Below are positions 17,587 through 26,301 of a stretch of DNA of 64,000 nucleotides, in pieces; positions within the stretch are counted from its first letter, which is position 1; the number at the start of each line of letters is the position of its first letter. Source of the stretch: Methylobacterium bullatum (GTDB lineage Bacteria; Pseudomonadota; Alphaproteobacteria; Rhizobiales; Beijerinckiaceae); assembly GCF_014845095.1 (NCBI RefSeq), contig NZ_NKUG01000043.1, positions 1 to 64,000 on the forward strand. The letters are read 5' to 3'. The notes under the pieces were generated by a model. It made no database searches, was not told where the DNA came from, and saw only the letters and a program-made list of their open reading frames with translations. A program made the translations under genes and the position numbers.

Positions 17587-20580
17587 GTGCGCAGGCGCGG
17601 AGAGCGGGGGCAACACTCGGCGGTGGCGGCCATGATGGTCTTCGCCCTCGCCATCGCGCTTCCCCTCGTGGTGCTCGCCGTCGTCACCACCGACTGGTAC
17701 GTGGCCGCCGAGCGAGCCCGTCTGCAGACCATGGGACAGCTCACCGGAGACCATCTCCGCGAGCGCCTCGACCGTGATCTCTCCGAGATGAGCGCGATGG
17801 CCAGGACCCTGGCGACCTCGCCCTCCATCGATGCCGAGGACTGGGCGCGGTTCGATGCCCAGGGGCGGGCACTCGTGGACACCACCGAATTCACGGTGTC
17901 CCTCGTCCATGTCGATGGCCGCCAGATCGTCAACACGCGCGTGCCCGTCGGCACGGCCATGCCGTCCTCCCCCCGTCCCGAGCTCGCCGCGTCCCTGATC
18001 GCGACCCGGCGCCCGGTCATCTCTCCGGTGATCAAGAGCGTGGTCACCGGGGCCGATATCGTCCTGATCTGCGCGCCTGTCCTGCGCGGCGGCGCCCCGG
18101 AGATGTTCGTCTCCATCGCCGTGCGCACGGATCACTTCGCCCGCCTGATTGCACAGGCCGAGATCGACGACCCGTTCTCCGCCGTCTTCGTCGATGGCGC
18201 GAAGCGCATCGTCGCACAAACCGACGATGCGCCCGACTCGTCCGGCCTCTCCACGAAGGAGCCCTCCTCGTCTCCGCCCAGGCTCCAGCGTCTGGAGGAT
18301 TGGGAGAAGGCGGAGGCCAGCGTCATGGAATTCCACCATCGCTCCGGCGTCTCCGACTGGACGGTGGTCACCGGCCTCGACCGGAATGCCTTCGAGGCCT
18401 CGCTCTATCGTTCGCTCGCGGTCCTGGCCTTCCTCGCCGTGACGCTGCTGGGCAGCGGCGGGATCGTCGCCTGGATCTATGCCCGGCAGGTAGCCAGGGC
18501 GGTGCGGAACCTGAAGCGGGCCGCCGGGGCGGTCGGGCGCGGCGACCCCGTCCACCTTCCCGCCAGCGAGATCCGCGAGGTGGAGCAGATCGGCCGGGCG
18601 CTCGTGACGGCGTCCCATGTTTCGGCCGAGCACCACGCCGCCATCGCTGAGGTCAATGCCAACCTGGAGGTCCGGGTGGCCGAGCGCGGCCGCGAACTCG
18701 CGGCGAGCCAGGCGCATTACAAACTCCTCGCCGAGACCATGACCGACGTGGTGATCCTGCGCCATGCCGACTGGCGCATCGCCTATGTCTCGCCTTCCGG
18801 CGCGGCGCTGTTCGGCACGGAAGGGTCGGATTTCGATCCGCGCACGCGCATCCACCCCGACGATCTCGCCGCCTTCTCCGCCGCGGATGCCCGCCTCGCC
18901 CCCGACCGGCCGAGCATCGTGTCCCTGTTCCGGATGCGCCATGCGGATGGCCGCTGCATCTGGATCGAGGCGGTCAACGACCTCCTGACCTCCGCCGCGC
19001 CTGGGGCGCCCAACGTGATATCGACCCTGCGGGACGTGACGAAGCGGCAGGATCAGGCCGACGAATTGCGCATGGCCCGCGACGCCGCCGAACTGGCCCA
19101 GGCCAAGGCCGAGAATGCGAGCCGGGCGAAATCGGAGTTCATGAACCTCATGAGCCACGAGATCCGGACGCCGCTGACGACGATCAAGGGCTTCACCGAC
19201 CTCCTCGCGCACACGACCGGGCTCTCGCCCGATCAGGTCCGCTATCTCGCCCTGGTGGGGGCGGCCACCGACACGCTTCTCGGCACGGTGGACGACGTCC
19301 TCGATTATGCCCGGGCCGGGGAAGGCAACCTGCGCCTCGACAGCATCCCAATCGACCTGCCCGCCCTGGTGAGCGGGACGGCCGATCTCGTGAGGCCCAT
19401 GGCCGAGGCGAGGGGGGTCGCCATCGACTTGGCCGTTCCCGGCGACGGCTCCCGCCATGTCCTGGGCGACGAGCGCCGCCTGAGGCAGATCCTCCTCAAC
19501 CTGCTCAACGACGCCATCGGCACGTTGCGCCGGGGCACCGTCACCCTCGCGCTGCAGGGGCCGCGCGGCGCCGAGTCCGCCGAGCGCTGGCGCGTCTTCG
19601 TCACCGCCCATGCCGGCGAAGACCCGGAGCAGTCCGCAGCCCGCACCGTGGCCCTCGACGGCAGCGGCCTCGGCTTCATCATCGCCCAGCGCCTCGTCGG
19701 ACTCATGGGGGGCGGGCGCATCGACCGGAGCACGCCGCTGGGCGAGACGGCGGCCTACCGGTTCTCTCTCTCCCTGGCGCCGGCGCCGGTGCTGATACGC
19801 GCGGCGCCGGCTCCGAGCCCGGACGCGCCCGGGGCCGGCCGCATCCTCGTGGTGGAGGACAACCCGATCAACCGGGAGGTCGTCCAGGCGATGCTGAAGC
19901 GCCTGGGTTACGGCGTCGACATGGTCACCGACGGAGAGGCGGCCATCCTGGCGGTGCAGGCCAGCGCCTACGACCTCGTCCTCATGGACGTGTCGATGCC
20001 CGGAATGGACGGGACCACGGCCATCCGGCGCATCCGCTCCCTCCAGCACCCGGCGCGCCGGGTGCCGATCGTGGCCATGAGCGCCAGCATGATGCCGGAC
20101 CGGGTCCGGGCCCTCACGGAGGCCGGCGCCAACGGTCAACTTGGCAAGCCGTTCGATCTCCCGACCCTGTCGCGGGTGGTCGGCGACCAGATCTCCTCCA
20201 TCGTCCTGCGGGAGAGCGACGCGGACGCGCCGATGCCGGAACGGCCGCCGATCTTCGACCGGAGCGCCTTCGACGCCCTGATCGCCCAGATGGGCGAGGA
20301 GGCGGCCCGCGAGGACGTGCGTGCCTTCGTCAGGCTCGTCGACCGTTTCGGACCCGACACGGACGGGGCGAGCGCGGAAACCCTCGCCGCCCGGGCTGAC
20401 AGGACGGGATTCCGCGACCTCGCCAAGGCCTGCCGGACCTTCGCCGCGCTGCCCGCCGGTGCCGCGCGGGACGAGGCCCGCGGGCGCTGCCTCATCGCCC
20501 GCGACCTGATGAACCGCATGGTCCACGAGATCACGGGGCCGACCATGCCCGAAATCCGCCAGACGGTGGCCCTGCTCTGA
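17587..20580 (+). CDS. Membrane-bound hybrid histidine kinase with receiver and degenerate Hpt-like end
   Basis: This 997-residue protein starts at GTG. It has a membrane segment at about 14-36, a periplasmic Cache-like sensor region, and a second membrane segment near 280-300. HAMP, coiled-coil and PAS domains follow (PAS about 370-490). The H-box [16 protein letters not shown] contains H524. In the ATPase domain the N box reads NLLNDAI, the G1 box is poorly conserved (VTAHAGED instead of DxGxG) and G2 is GSGLGF. A receiver has D801 in [11 protein letters not shown]. The C-terminal 100 residues look like an Hpt helical domain, but C949 stands where the phospho-histidine is expected. No response-regulator gene is adjacent. 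Confidence 0.88.
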   Translation: MRRRGERGQHSAVAAMMVFALAIALPLVVLAVVTTDWYVAAERARLQTMGQLTGDHLRERLDRDLSEMSAMARTLATSPSIDAEDWARFDAQGRALVDTTEFTVSLVHVDGRQIVNTRVPVGTAMPSSPRPELAASLIATRRPVISPVIKSVVTGADIVLICAPVLRGGAPEMFVSIAVRTDHFARLIAQAEIDDPFSAVFVDGAKRIVAQTDDAPDSSGLSTKEPSSSPPRLQRLEDWEKAEASVMEFHHRSGVSDWTVVTGLDRNAFEASLYRSLAVLAFLAVTLLGSGGIVAWIYARQVARAVRNLKRAAGAVGRGDPVHLPASEIREVEQIGRALVTASHVSAEHHAAIAEVNANLEVRVAERGRELAASQAHYKLLAETMTDVVILRHADWRIAYVSPSGAALFGTEGSDFDPRTRIHPDDLAAFSAADARLAPDRPSIVSLFRMRHADGRCIWIEAVNDLLTSAAPGAPNVISTLRDVTKRQDQADELRMARDAAELAQAKAENASRAKSEFMNLMSHEIRTPLTTIKGFTDLLAHTTGLSPDQVRYLALVGAATDTLLGTVDDVLDYARAGEGNLRLDSIPIDLPALVSGTADLVRPMAEARGVAIDLAVPGDGSRHVLGDERRLRQILLNLLNDAIGTLRRGTVTLALQGPRGAESAERWRVFVTAHAGEDPEQSAARTVALDGSGLGFIIAQRLVGLMGGGRIDRSTPLGETAAYRFSLSLAPAPVLIRAAPAPSPDAPGAGRILVVEDNPINREVVQAMLKRLGYGVDMVTDGEAAILAVQASAYDLVLMDVSMPGMDGTTAIRRIRSLQHPARRVPIVAMSASMMPDRVRALTEAGANGQLGKPFDLPTLSRVVGDQISSIVLRESDADAPMPERPPIFDRSAFDALIAQMGEEAAREDVRAFVRLVDRFGPDTDGASAETLAARADRTGFRDLAKACRTFAALPAGAARDEARGRCLIARDLMNRMVHEITGPTMPEIRQTVALL

Positions 20581-20749
20581 GACCCGTCGCACCCGGAACC
20601 GAGGGGCGCGACCACGTGCGGACGCGGCTCCGCTTGGCGTGCCGGTGCCGCACTGCTATCTCCCGACACGCGTCCACACACCGAAAAGCCGTGCGCCGGG
20701 CCCGTCCTTACGCCGACGGACCGCGACCGCGCCGGAGACAGACCCCTCG

Positions 20750-22555
20750 ATGACCACCGTCCCCATCGACAACATCCGTAATTTCTCCATCGTCGCGCAT
20801 ATCGACCATGGCAAGTCGACGCTGGCCGACCGGCTGATCCAGACCACCGGCACGGTGGCGCTCCGCGACATGAGCGAGCAGATGCTCGACTCGATGGACA
20901 TCGAGAAGGAGCGCGGGATCACCATCAAGGCCCAGACCGTGCGCCTCGAATACCGCGCAGAGGACGGCAAGGACTACATCCTCAACCTGATGGACACCCC
21001 CGGCCACGTGGACTTCGCCTACGAGGTGTCGCGCTCGCTCGCGGCCTGCGAGGGATCGCTCCTCGTGGTCGACGCCTCCCAGGGCGTGGAGGCGCAGACG
21101 CTCGCCAACGTCTACCAGGCGCTCGACGCCAACCACGAGATCGTCCCCGTCCTCAACAAGATCGACCTGCCGGCCGCCGAGCCCGAGCGCATCCGCGCCC
21201 AGATCGAGGAGGTGATCGGCATCGACGCTTCCGAGGCGGTGGCGATCTCGGCGAAAAGCGGACTCAACATCGAGGCGGTGCTGGAGGCCATCGTCAAGCG
21301 CCTGCCGCCGCCCAAGGGCGACCGCGACGCGCCCCTCAAGGCCCTGCTGGTGGACAGCTGGTACGACGTCTATCTCGGCGTCGTCGTGCTGGTGCGCATC
21401 GTCGACGGCGTGCTCAAGAAGGGCATGAACATCCGCATGATGCGGGCCGACGCCGTGCACGGGGTCGACAAGATCGGCGTGTTCCGGCCGAAGATGGCCG
21501 ATATCGGCGAGCTCGGCCCCGGCGAGGTCGGCTTCTTCACCGGCTCGATCAAGGAGGTCGCCGATACCCGCGTGGGCGACACGCTCACGGAGGACAAGCG
21601 CCCCTGCAAGGAGATGCTGCCGGGTTTCAAGGACGTGCAGTCGGTGGTGTTCTGCGGGCTCTTCCCCGTGGATGCCGCCGAGTTCGAGACCCTGCGCAGC
21701 GCCATGAGCAAGCTCCGGCTCAACGATGCGAGCTTCTCCTACGAGATGGAGACCTCGGCGGCGCTGGGCTTCGGTTTCCGTTGCGGCTTCCTCGGCCTGC
21801 TCCACCTCGAGATCATCCAGGAGCGCCTGGAGCGCGAGTTCAACCTCGACCTGATCTCCACCGCTCCTTCCGTGGTCTACCGCCTGCAGATGACGGACGG
21901 GACGTTGAAGGAGTTGCACAACCCGGCCGACATGCCGGACGTGATGAAGATCACCGCCATCGAGGAGCCGTGGATCCGCGCCACCATCCTCACCCCCGAC
22001 GAGTATCTCGGCGGCGTCCTGAAGCTCTGCCAGGACCGGCGCGGGACGCAGGTCGACCTCAACTACGTCGGCAAGCGCGCCATGGTGGTCTACGACCTGC
22101 CGCTCAACGAGGTGGTGTTCGACTTCTACGACCGCCTGAAATCGATCTCGAAGGGCTACGCCTCGTTCGACTACCACATCTCGGACTACCGGGAGGGCGA
22201 CCTCGTGAAGATGTCGATCCTCGTCAATGCCGAGCCGGTGGATGCCCTCTCCATGCTGGTCCACCGCAGCCGCGCCGAGCATCGCGGCCGGGCCATGTGC
22301 GAGAAGCTGAAGGACCTGATCCCCCGCCACCTGTTCCAGATCCCGGTCCAGGCGGCGTTGGGGGGCAAGATCATCGCCCGCGAGACCATCAAGGCCCTCT
22401 CCAAGGACGTGACCGCCAAGTGCTACGGCGGCGACATCTCTCGTAAGCGCAAACTCCTCGACAAGCAGAAGGAGGGCAAGAAGAAGATGCGCCAGTTTGG
22501 CCGTGTGGAGATCCCTCAGGAGGCGTTCATCGCCGCGCTGAAGATGGACGATTGA
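20750..22555 (+). CDS. lepA: Translation elongation factor 4 (LepA)
   Basis: LepA is a ribosome-associated GTPase that promotes back-translocation or initiation under stress. ATG 20750 gives 601 residues, the standard length; an upstream in-frame start would add a leader without similarity. The G1 loop is [10 protein letters not shown]2 lies in ERGITIK, G3 is DTPGHVD and G4 is NKIDLP. The LepA-specific C-terminal domain ends in [18 protein letters not shown] and [18 protein letters not shown]. All motifs are intact. Confidence 0.97.
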   Translation: MTTVPIDNIRNFSIVAHIDHGKSTLADRLIQTTGTVALRDMSEQMLDSMDIEKERGITIKAQTVRLEYRAEDGKDYILNLMDTPGHVDFAYEVSRSLAACEGSLLVVDASQGVEAQTLANVYQALDANHEIVPVLNKIDLPAAEPERIRAQIEEVIGIDASEAVAISAKSGLNIEAVLEAIVKRLPPPKGDRDAPLKALLVDSWYDVYLGVVVLVRIVDGVLKKGMNIRMMRADAVHGVDKIGVFRPKMADIGELGPGEVGFFTGSIKEVADTRVGDTLTEDKRPCKEMLPGFKDVQSVVFCGLFPVDAAEFETLRSAMSKLRLNDASFSYEMETSAALGFGFRCGFLGLLHLEIIQERLEREFNLDLISTAPSVVYRLQMTDGTLKELHNPADMPDVMKITAIEEPWIRATILTPDEYLGGVLKLCQDRRGTQVDLNYVGKRAMVVYDLPLNEVVFDFYDRLKSISKGYASFDYHISDYREGDLVKMSILVNAEPVDALSMLVHRSRAEHRGRAMCEKLKDLIPRHLFQIPVQAALGGKIIARETIKALSKDVTAKCYGGDISRKRKLLDKQKEGKKKMRQFGRVEIPQEAFIAALKMDD

Positions 22556-22577
22556 GCCGGAGCCGGAGCCGGAGCGG
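22554..22577. repeat. Short tandem repeat of GAGCCG
   Basis: Three to four copies of a GAGCCG hexamer overlap and follow the lepA stop codon. No function is apparent; it is a simple sequence tract. Confidence 0.6.
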
Positions 22578-22730
22578 AAGACACTGCCTCCACCTCCGGT
22601 TGTGCCGCGGCATGTTTAGCCCTGCATTAAGGCTTGTGGCTTAGACTTCTCGACGTGCCCTGTCCCGGCCGGAGAGGCGGGCAACATGGTCTGAACCAGG
22701 CACCTCCGGGTGACCTGGGAGGAGATGCCG

Positions 22731-24275
22731 ATGGTCCTGCCGCGCCGATTCGCTCGCAGGTTCCGCTCGGCGCGCACGTGGATCCTCTTCGGGATTCTGG
22801 CGCCTGTCGGTATGCTCGTGGTGTCGGCCATCATGCTGCTCGACCTGCGCAAGGACGCCTGGGACAAGGCGGAGCAGACCTCGCAGAACCTGCTCCAGAT
22901 CATCGAACGCGACATCGCCCGCAATATCGAAATCATCGATCTGTCGCTGCAGGGCGTCACCGAGAACCTGAAACTTCCCGCTCTCGCCGATCTGTCGCCG
23001 GAGCTGCGCCAGCTGATCCTGTTCGATCGGGCGATCTCGGCACAGGACATGGGCGTGATCCTCGTCCTCGACGAGCGGGGCGACAGCATTCTCGACGGCC
23101 ATGCCATCCCGGCGCGCCACACCAACAATGTCGACCGCGACTACTTCAAGGCCCACAAGGCCCGGGGCGGCGGTGGCTTGCTGATCAGCCAGCCGCTGAT
23201 GTCGCGTCTGACGGGCGCACGCGTCATGGTGCTGAGCCAACGCGTCGACAAGCCGGACGGGTCGTTCGGCGGGGTGGTCCTGGGCACCCTGAAGCTGTCG
23301 TACTTCACGCGGTTGTTCGACCGCCTGGGCCTCGGGCGCGACGGCGCGATCAACCTGTACCTGCACGATGGGACGCGCGTCATGCGCTACCCGAACCGGG
23401 ACTCCGATTTCGGGACGAGCCTCGCCGGAACGGCCAATTTCGAGCGGTTCGTCCGCGAGGGCAGCGGTAGCTTCGTCGGGACCTCCAGCCTTGACGGGGT
23501 GGACCGGCACTATGCCTTCACGCAGGTCGGGACCTTGCCCTTGATCCTCAACGTCGCCCTGGCGGTGAACGAGATCGAGGCCGAATGGCGCGCGAAGGCC
23601 ATCGTCATCACCGCCATCGTGGTGGCGCTCTGCGGCCTGACCGTCTGCCTCTCGCTGCTGTTCGGACGAGAGTTGGAGCGGCGCGGCGCGATGCAAGTCG
23701 AACTCGCCCGGCAGTCGCTCACCGATGCGTTGACCGGCCTGCCGAACCGCCGCCGGTTCGAGGAGGCCCTGACCGCCCTGCGGGGCGATGCCGGCCATGC
23801 GGCCCGCCACTTCGCGCTGCTGGTCATCGATGCCGATCACTTCAAGCGTTTCAACGACCGCCATGGGCATGCGGTGGGCGACGAGGTGCTGCGCGGCCTC
23901 GCCCGCTGCCTGTTGGAAAGCATTCACCGTCCCGTCGATCTCGTCTGCCGGGTGGGCGGCGAGGAATTCGCGATCCTGCTGCAGGATGGCGACGAGGACG
24001 AAGCCCTGCGCATCGCCGAACGGGTCCATGCCAGGGTGGCGCTCCTCGCGGTGGAGGCGGCCGGGATCGAACCCGGATCGGTGACCGTGAGCATCGGCGT
24101 CGCGACCATGGGCGCGCCCGCGACCGATCCCCTGGCGCCATCGGACCTGTTCAGTCTCGCGGACGCCGCCCTCTACGAGGCCAAGGCCAACGGCCGCAAT
24201 CAGACCCGGTTCGTCGAGCGCCGTCGCGGCGTGGTGGATCGGCGCCAGGCGAGCTTTCGTCTCGCGGGCGCCTGA
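22731..24275 (+). CDS. Membrane diguanylate cyclase with Cache sensor and GGEEF domain
   Basis: This enzyme should make cyclic-di-GMP from GTP in response to a periplasmic signal. ATG 22731 lies six bases after GGAGGAG and gives 514 residues. A membrane helix at about 18-40 is followed by a double-Cache periplasmic domain (DRDYFKAHKA, SQPLMSRLTG) and a second membrane helix at about 290-312. The GGDEF domain shows DALTGLPNRRRF, DADHFKRFND and the catalytic RVGGEEFAIL. RPVD sits five residues before GGEEF and matches the RxxD inhibitory site, so product inhibition is likely. The gene is monocistronic as far as I can see. Confidence 0.92.
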   Translation: MVLPRRFARRFRSARTWILFGILAPVGMLVVSAIMLLDLRKDAWDKAEQTSQNLLQIIERDIARNIEIIDLSLQGVTENLKLPALADLSPELRQLILFDRAISAQDMGVILVLDERGDSILDGHAIPARHTNNVDRDYFKAHKARGGGGLLISQPLMSRLTGARVMVLSQRVDKPDGSFGGVVLGTLKLSYFTRLFDRLGLGRDGAINLYLHDGTRVMRYPNRDSDFGTSLAGTANFERFVREGSGSFVGTSSLDGVDRHYAFTQVGTLPLILNVALAVNEIEAEWRAKAIVITAIVVALCGLTVCLSLLFGRELERRGAMQVELARQSLTDALTGLPNRRRFEEALTALRGDAGHAARHFALLVIDADHFKRFNDRHGHAVGDEVLRGLARCLLESIHRPVDLVCRVGGEEFAILLQDGDEDEALRIAERVHARVALLAVEAAGIEPGSVTVSIGVATMGAPATDPLAPSDLFSLADAALYEAKANGRNQTRFVERRRGVVDRRQASFRLAGA

Positions 24276-24339
24276 GCGCGCGCATCACCGCCCCTCGCCG
24301 ATGCCGGAGCCGCTGCGACCACGATTCCGGGACGGGCCT

Positions 24340-25788
24340 TCAACGGGCCGAGACGGCCAGTTGCCGCGCCGCTTCGCCGAGGTCGCGACCCTGGTCGCGC
24401 AGGTGGCCGGAGGTCGCCCCGAGGGCCTGTGACGAGGCCAGCGCTTCCTCGGTCGTGGCGCGCAGGGCGTCGAGGTGGCGGGTCGCCTCGAAGATCGTGC
24501 CGCGCACCCGCGACACGCCTTCGGCGATGCCGCCCGCAGCCTCTTGGTGGGAGGCGCTGACGCGGGAAATGTCGGCCGCGCTGACGCGGACGGATGTCAC
24601 CTCGTCACGCACCGAGGCGAGGGACGCGGTCGATTGGGCGGCGACCTCCCTGAGGCGAGCGATCTGCTGCGAGATCTCGGCTGTGGCGGTGCTGACCCGG
24701 TTCGAGAGGTCCTTCACCTCCGCGGCCACCACCGAGAAGCCACGTCCGGCGGTGCCCGCGCGGGCCGCCTCGATCGTGGCGTTGAGGGCCAGGAGGTTGG
24801 TCTGGGCGGCGATGATGCCGATGAGGTCGCTGATCTGCCCGATGCCGGCGATGCGCTCCTGGAGTTCGGAGAAGACGTCCACCGCCTGGCCCAGGATGCC
24901 GCTCGTCCGGTCGGCGATGATCTCGACCTGTCCGGCATGGGCGCTCGCCTCGCGCGAGAGCGCGACGAGGCCCTGCGCGGCATCCGACACGCCGTCGATG
25001 TCGCGGGAGGCGGCGAGGTTGGCCCGGTCCGCCTGGGCGCGGCTTTCGTCCACGGTCTCGGCCACGGTGAGGACCGTGCGGGCGCCCGCCTCCACCTGCA
25101 TGGTCGTGTCCGCGAGCCCGGAGGCGATCCCGTCGAGGGCTGCCATGAGCGAGCGGACGCGCTCGCGCTGGGCATGGTCGGTGACCGTGATGGCGAGGCG
25201 GTCGGCCACGTAGGCCATCAGTTCGAGCAGGGCTTCGCTCAACTCCGCCTTCTCGCGGGAGAAGAATTCCAGCACGATTTCCACCCGGTCACCGATGCGG
25301 ACCGGGAACATGAAGCAGCCGCGTACGCCGTTTTCCCGCGCCGCCGTCGCGCGGACGAAGCCGGGCACAACCGTCACGTCCTCGCAGGAGATCGCGCGTC
25401 CCTCCGCGCAGACGCGCCCCACCAGCCCTTGGCCGGGGGCGAAGACCGCTCGCTCCGAATTGGCGACGAAAGCGTCCGTCCGCCCCGGCACGTCGGAGGG
25501 GGCGAGGTACCACGCCCTCATCGACACCATTGCATCCACGTCCACGCCGTCCTGGTCCATGCGTCGGTAGGCATGGGCGATCGGCCATTCGGTGAAGCGG
25601 CCGACGATGGCGAGGCAATCGACGATAGCGGTCTCCGGCGTCGGCGCGCTGCTGCAGGCGCGCGAAATCGCGTTCAGGAAGGCGAGCACCGCGCCCAAGT
25701 TGTGCGACAGCATCCCGGACGCAGGTGGGTTCTCTTCCCGCCGCCCACCGGTCCTTCCGAGCCATCCGTCGACGATCGCCCTGATCAT
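24340..25788 (-). CDS. Soluble GAF-domain methyl-accepting chemotaxis protein
   Basis: This 482-residue chemoreceptor has no membrane segment or signal peptide, so it should act in the cytoplasm. A GAF domain spans about residues 35-200, with [15 protein letters not shown] and [11 protein letters not shown] helical linker and the MCP signalling domain follow. The hairpin tip is [23 protein letters not shown], flanked by [17 protein letters not shown], so the CheA/CheW contact region is intact. It has Ala-rich methylation-type helices but no CheR-binding tail that I can see. It converges on the diguanylate cyclase gene (64-base gap). Confidence 0.9.
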   Translation of the reverse strand: MIRAIVDGWLGRTGGRREENPPASGMLSHNLGAVLAFLNAISRACSSAPTPETAIVDCLAIVGRFTEWPIAHAYRRMDQDGVDVDAMVSMRAWYLAPSDVPGRTDAFVANSERAVFAPGQGLVGRVCAEGRAISCEDVTVVPGFVRATAARENGVRGCFMFPVRIGDRVEIVLEFFSREKAELSEALLELMAYVADRLAITVTDHAQRERVRSLMAALDGIASGLADTTMQVEAGARTVLTVAETVDESRAQADRANLAASRDIDGVSDAAQGLVALSREASAHAGQVEIIADRTSGILGQAVDVFSELQERIAGIGQISDLIGIIAAQTNLLALNATIEAARAGTAGRGFSVVAAEVKDLSNRVSTATAEISQQIARLREVAAQSTASLASVRDEVTSVRVSAADISRVSASHQEAAGGIAEGVSRVRGTIFEATRHLDALRATTEEALASSQALGATSGHLRDQGRDLGEAARQLAVSAR

Positions 25789-26210
25789 GAAACCCTCACG
25801 CGAGCCTTGCGAGCCTGTCGGTCCGGACTACCGGAAGCCGTGCCCCTTCGGCAGCCTCTTTGCGGCTGGAACTTAGCTTCGCATTCCTTGATCAAGCCTT
25901 CGGTTCATCACACGCGACTGGGTCATTTGGTATCAATCCTGCGCAAATTCTCATCAAAGATCAGGTACGACCCTCCCCGGTGCCGGGAGTTCATGGCGGT
26001 TCCGGTCCGTGCGGAGTTCGGAACGTACCCGCGCCGGCCTTTCCCCAGGGCCACCTCGCCATCCTCGATCGCCTCTCCGCGCTCGTGCGCCTCGGCCCCA
26101 GTTCCTTTGCCCTTTGCCCTTCGCCCCTCGGCAAGGGCGGCCTCCCACAGGCGTCATACACTCGACCCTTGATGAACAACCTGAGGTATACTAACTCGCT
26201 TCTCTCTCCT
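25789..26210. other. Divergent intergenic region upstream of the restriction-modification gene
   Basis: About 420 bases lie between the chemoreceptor start and the ribosome-binding site of the restriction-modification gene. Patches at 25870-25975 and 26160-26210 are less GC-rich and could be promoters. A run of TTTGCCC/TTCGCCC repeats with an AAGGGC arm at about 26105-26135 could fold weakly. No gene is recognised. Confidence 0.4.
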
Positions 26211-26301
26211 GAGGAGGCGTGGATGTCGATCGACGGTGATTCCCTGAGCGCGATCGTCGCGGAACTCTCGATCCGTCCGGGACATGAGAAGGTCAGGGCT
26301 T
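26211..26301 (+). pseudogene. Out-of-frame true 5' end of the restriction-modification gene, with strong ribosome-binding site
   Basis: GAGGAGG (26211-26217) sits five bases before ATG 26223, the best start signal in this area. Its frame begins MSIDGDSLSAIVAELS and runs through PGHEKVRA. It then leaves the frame of the large downstream protein and stops at 26373-26375 after 50 codons. Dropping one T at 26300/26301 joins PGHEKVRA directly to LLYRLLTEALG of the main frame, the order expected for N-termini of this enzyme family. So a one-base frameshift seems to separate the gene from its own start. Confidence 0.7.

Noticed and set aside
26105-26135. GCCC-rich direct repeats upstream of the restriction-modification gene as a CRISPR or phase-variation tract.
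   Set aside because: The copies are few, irregular and short, outside the coding region, and have no spacer structure.
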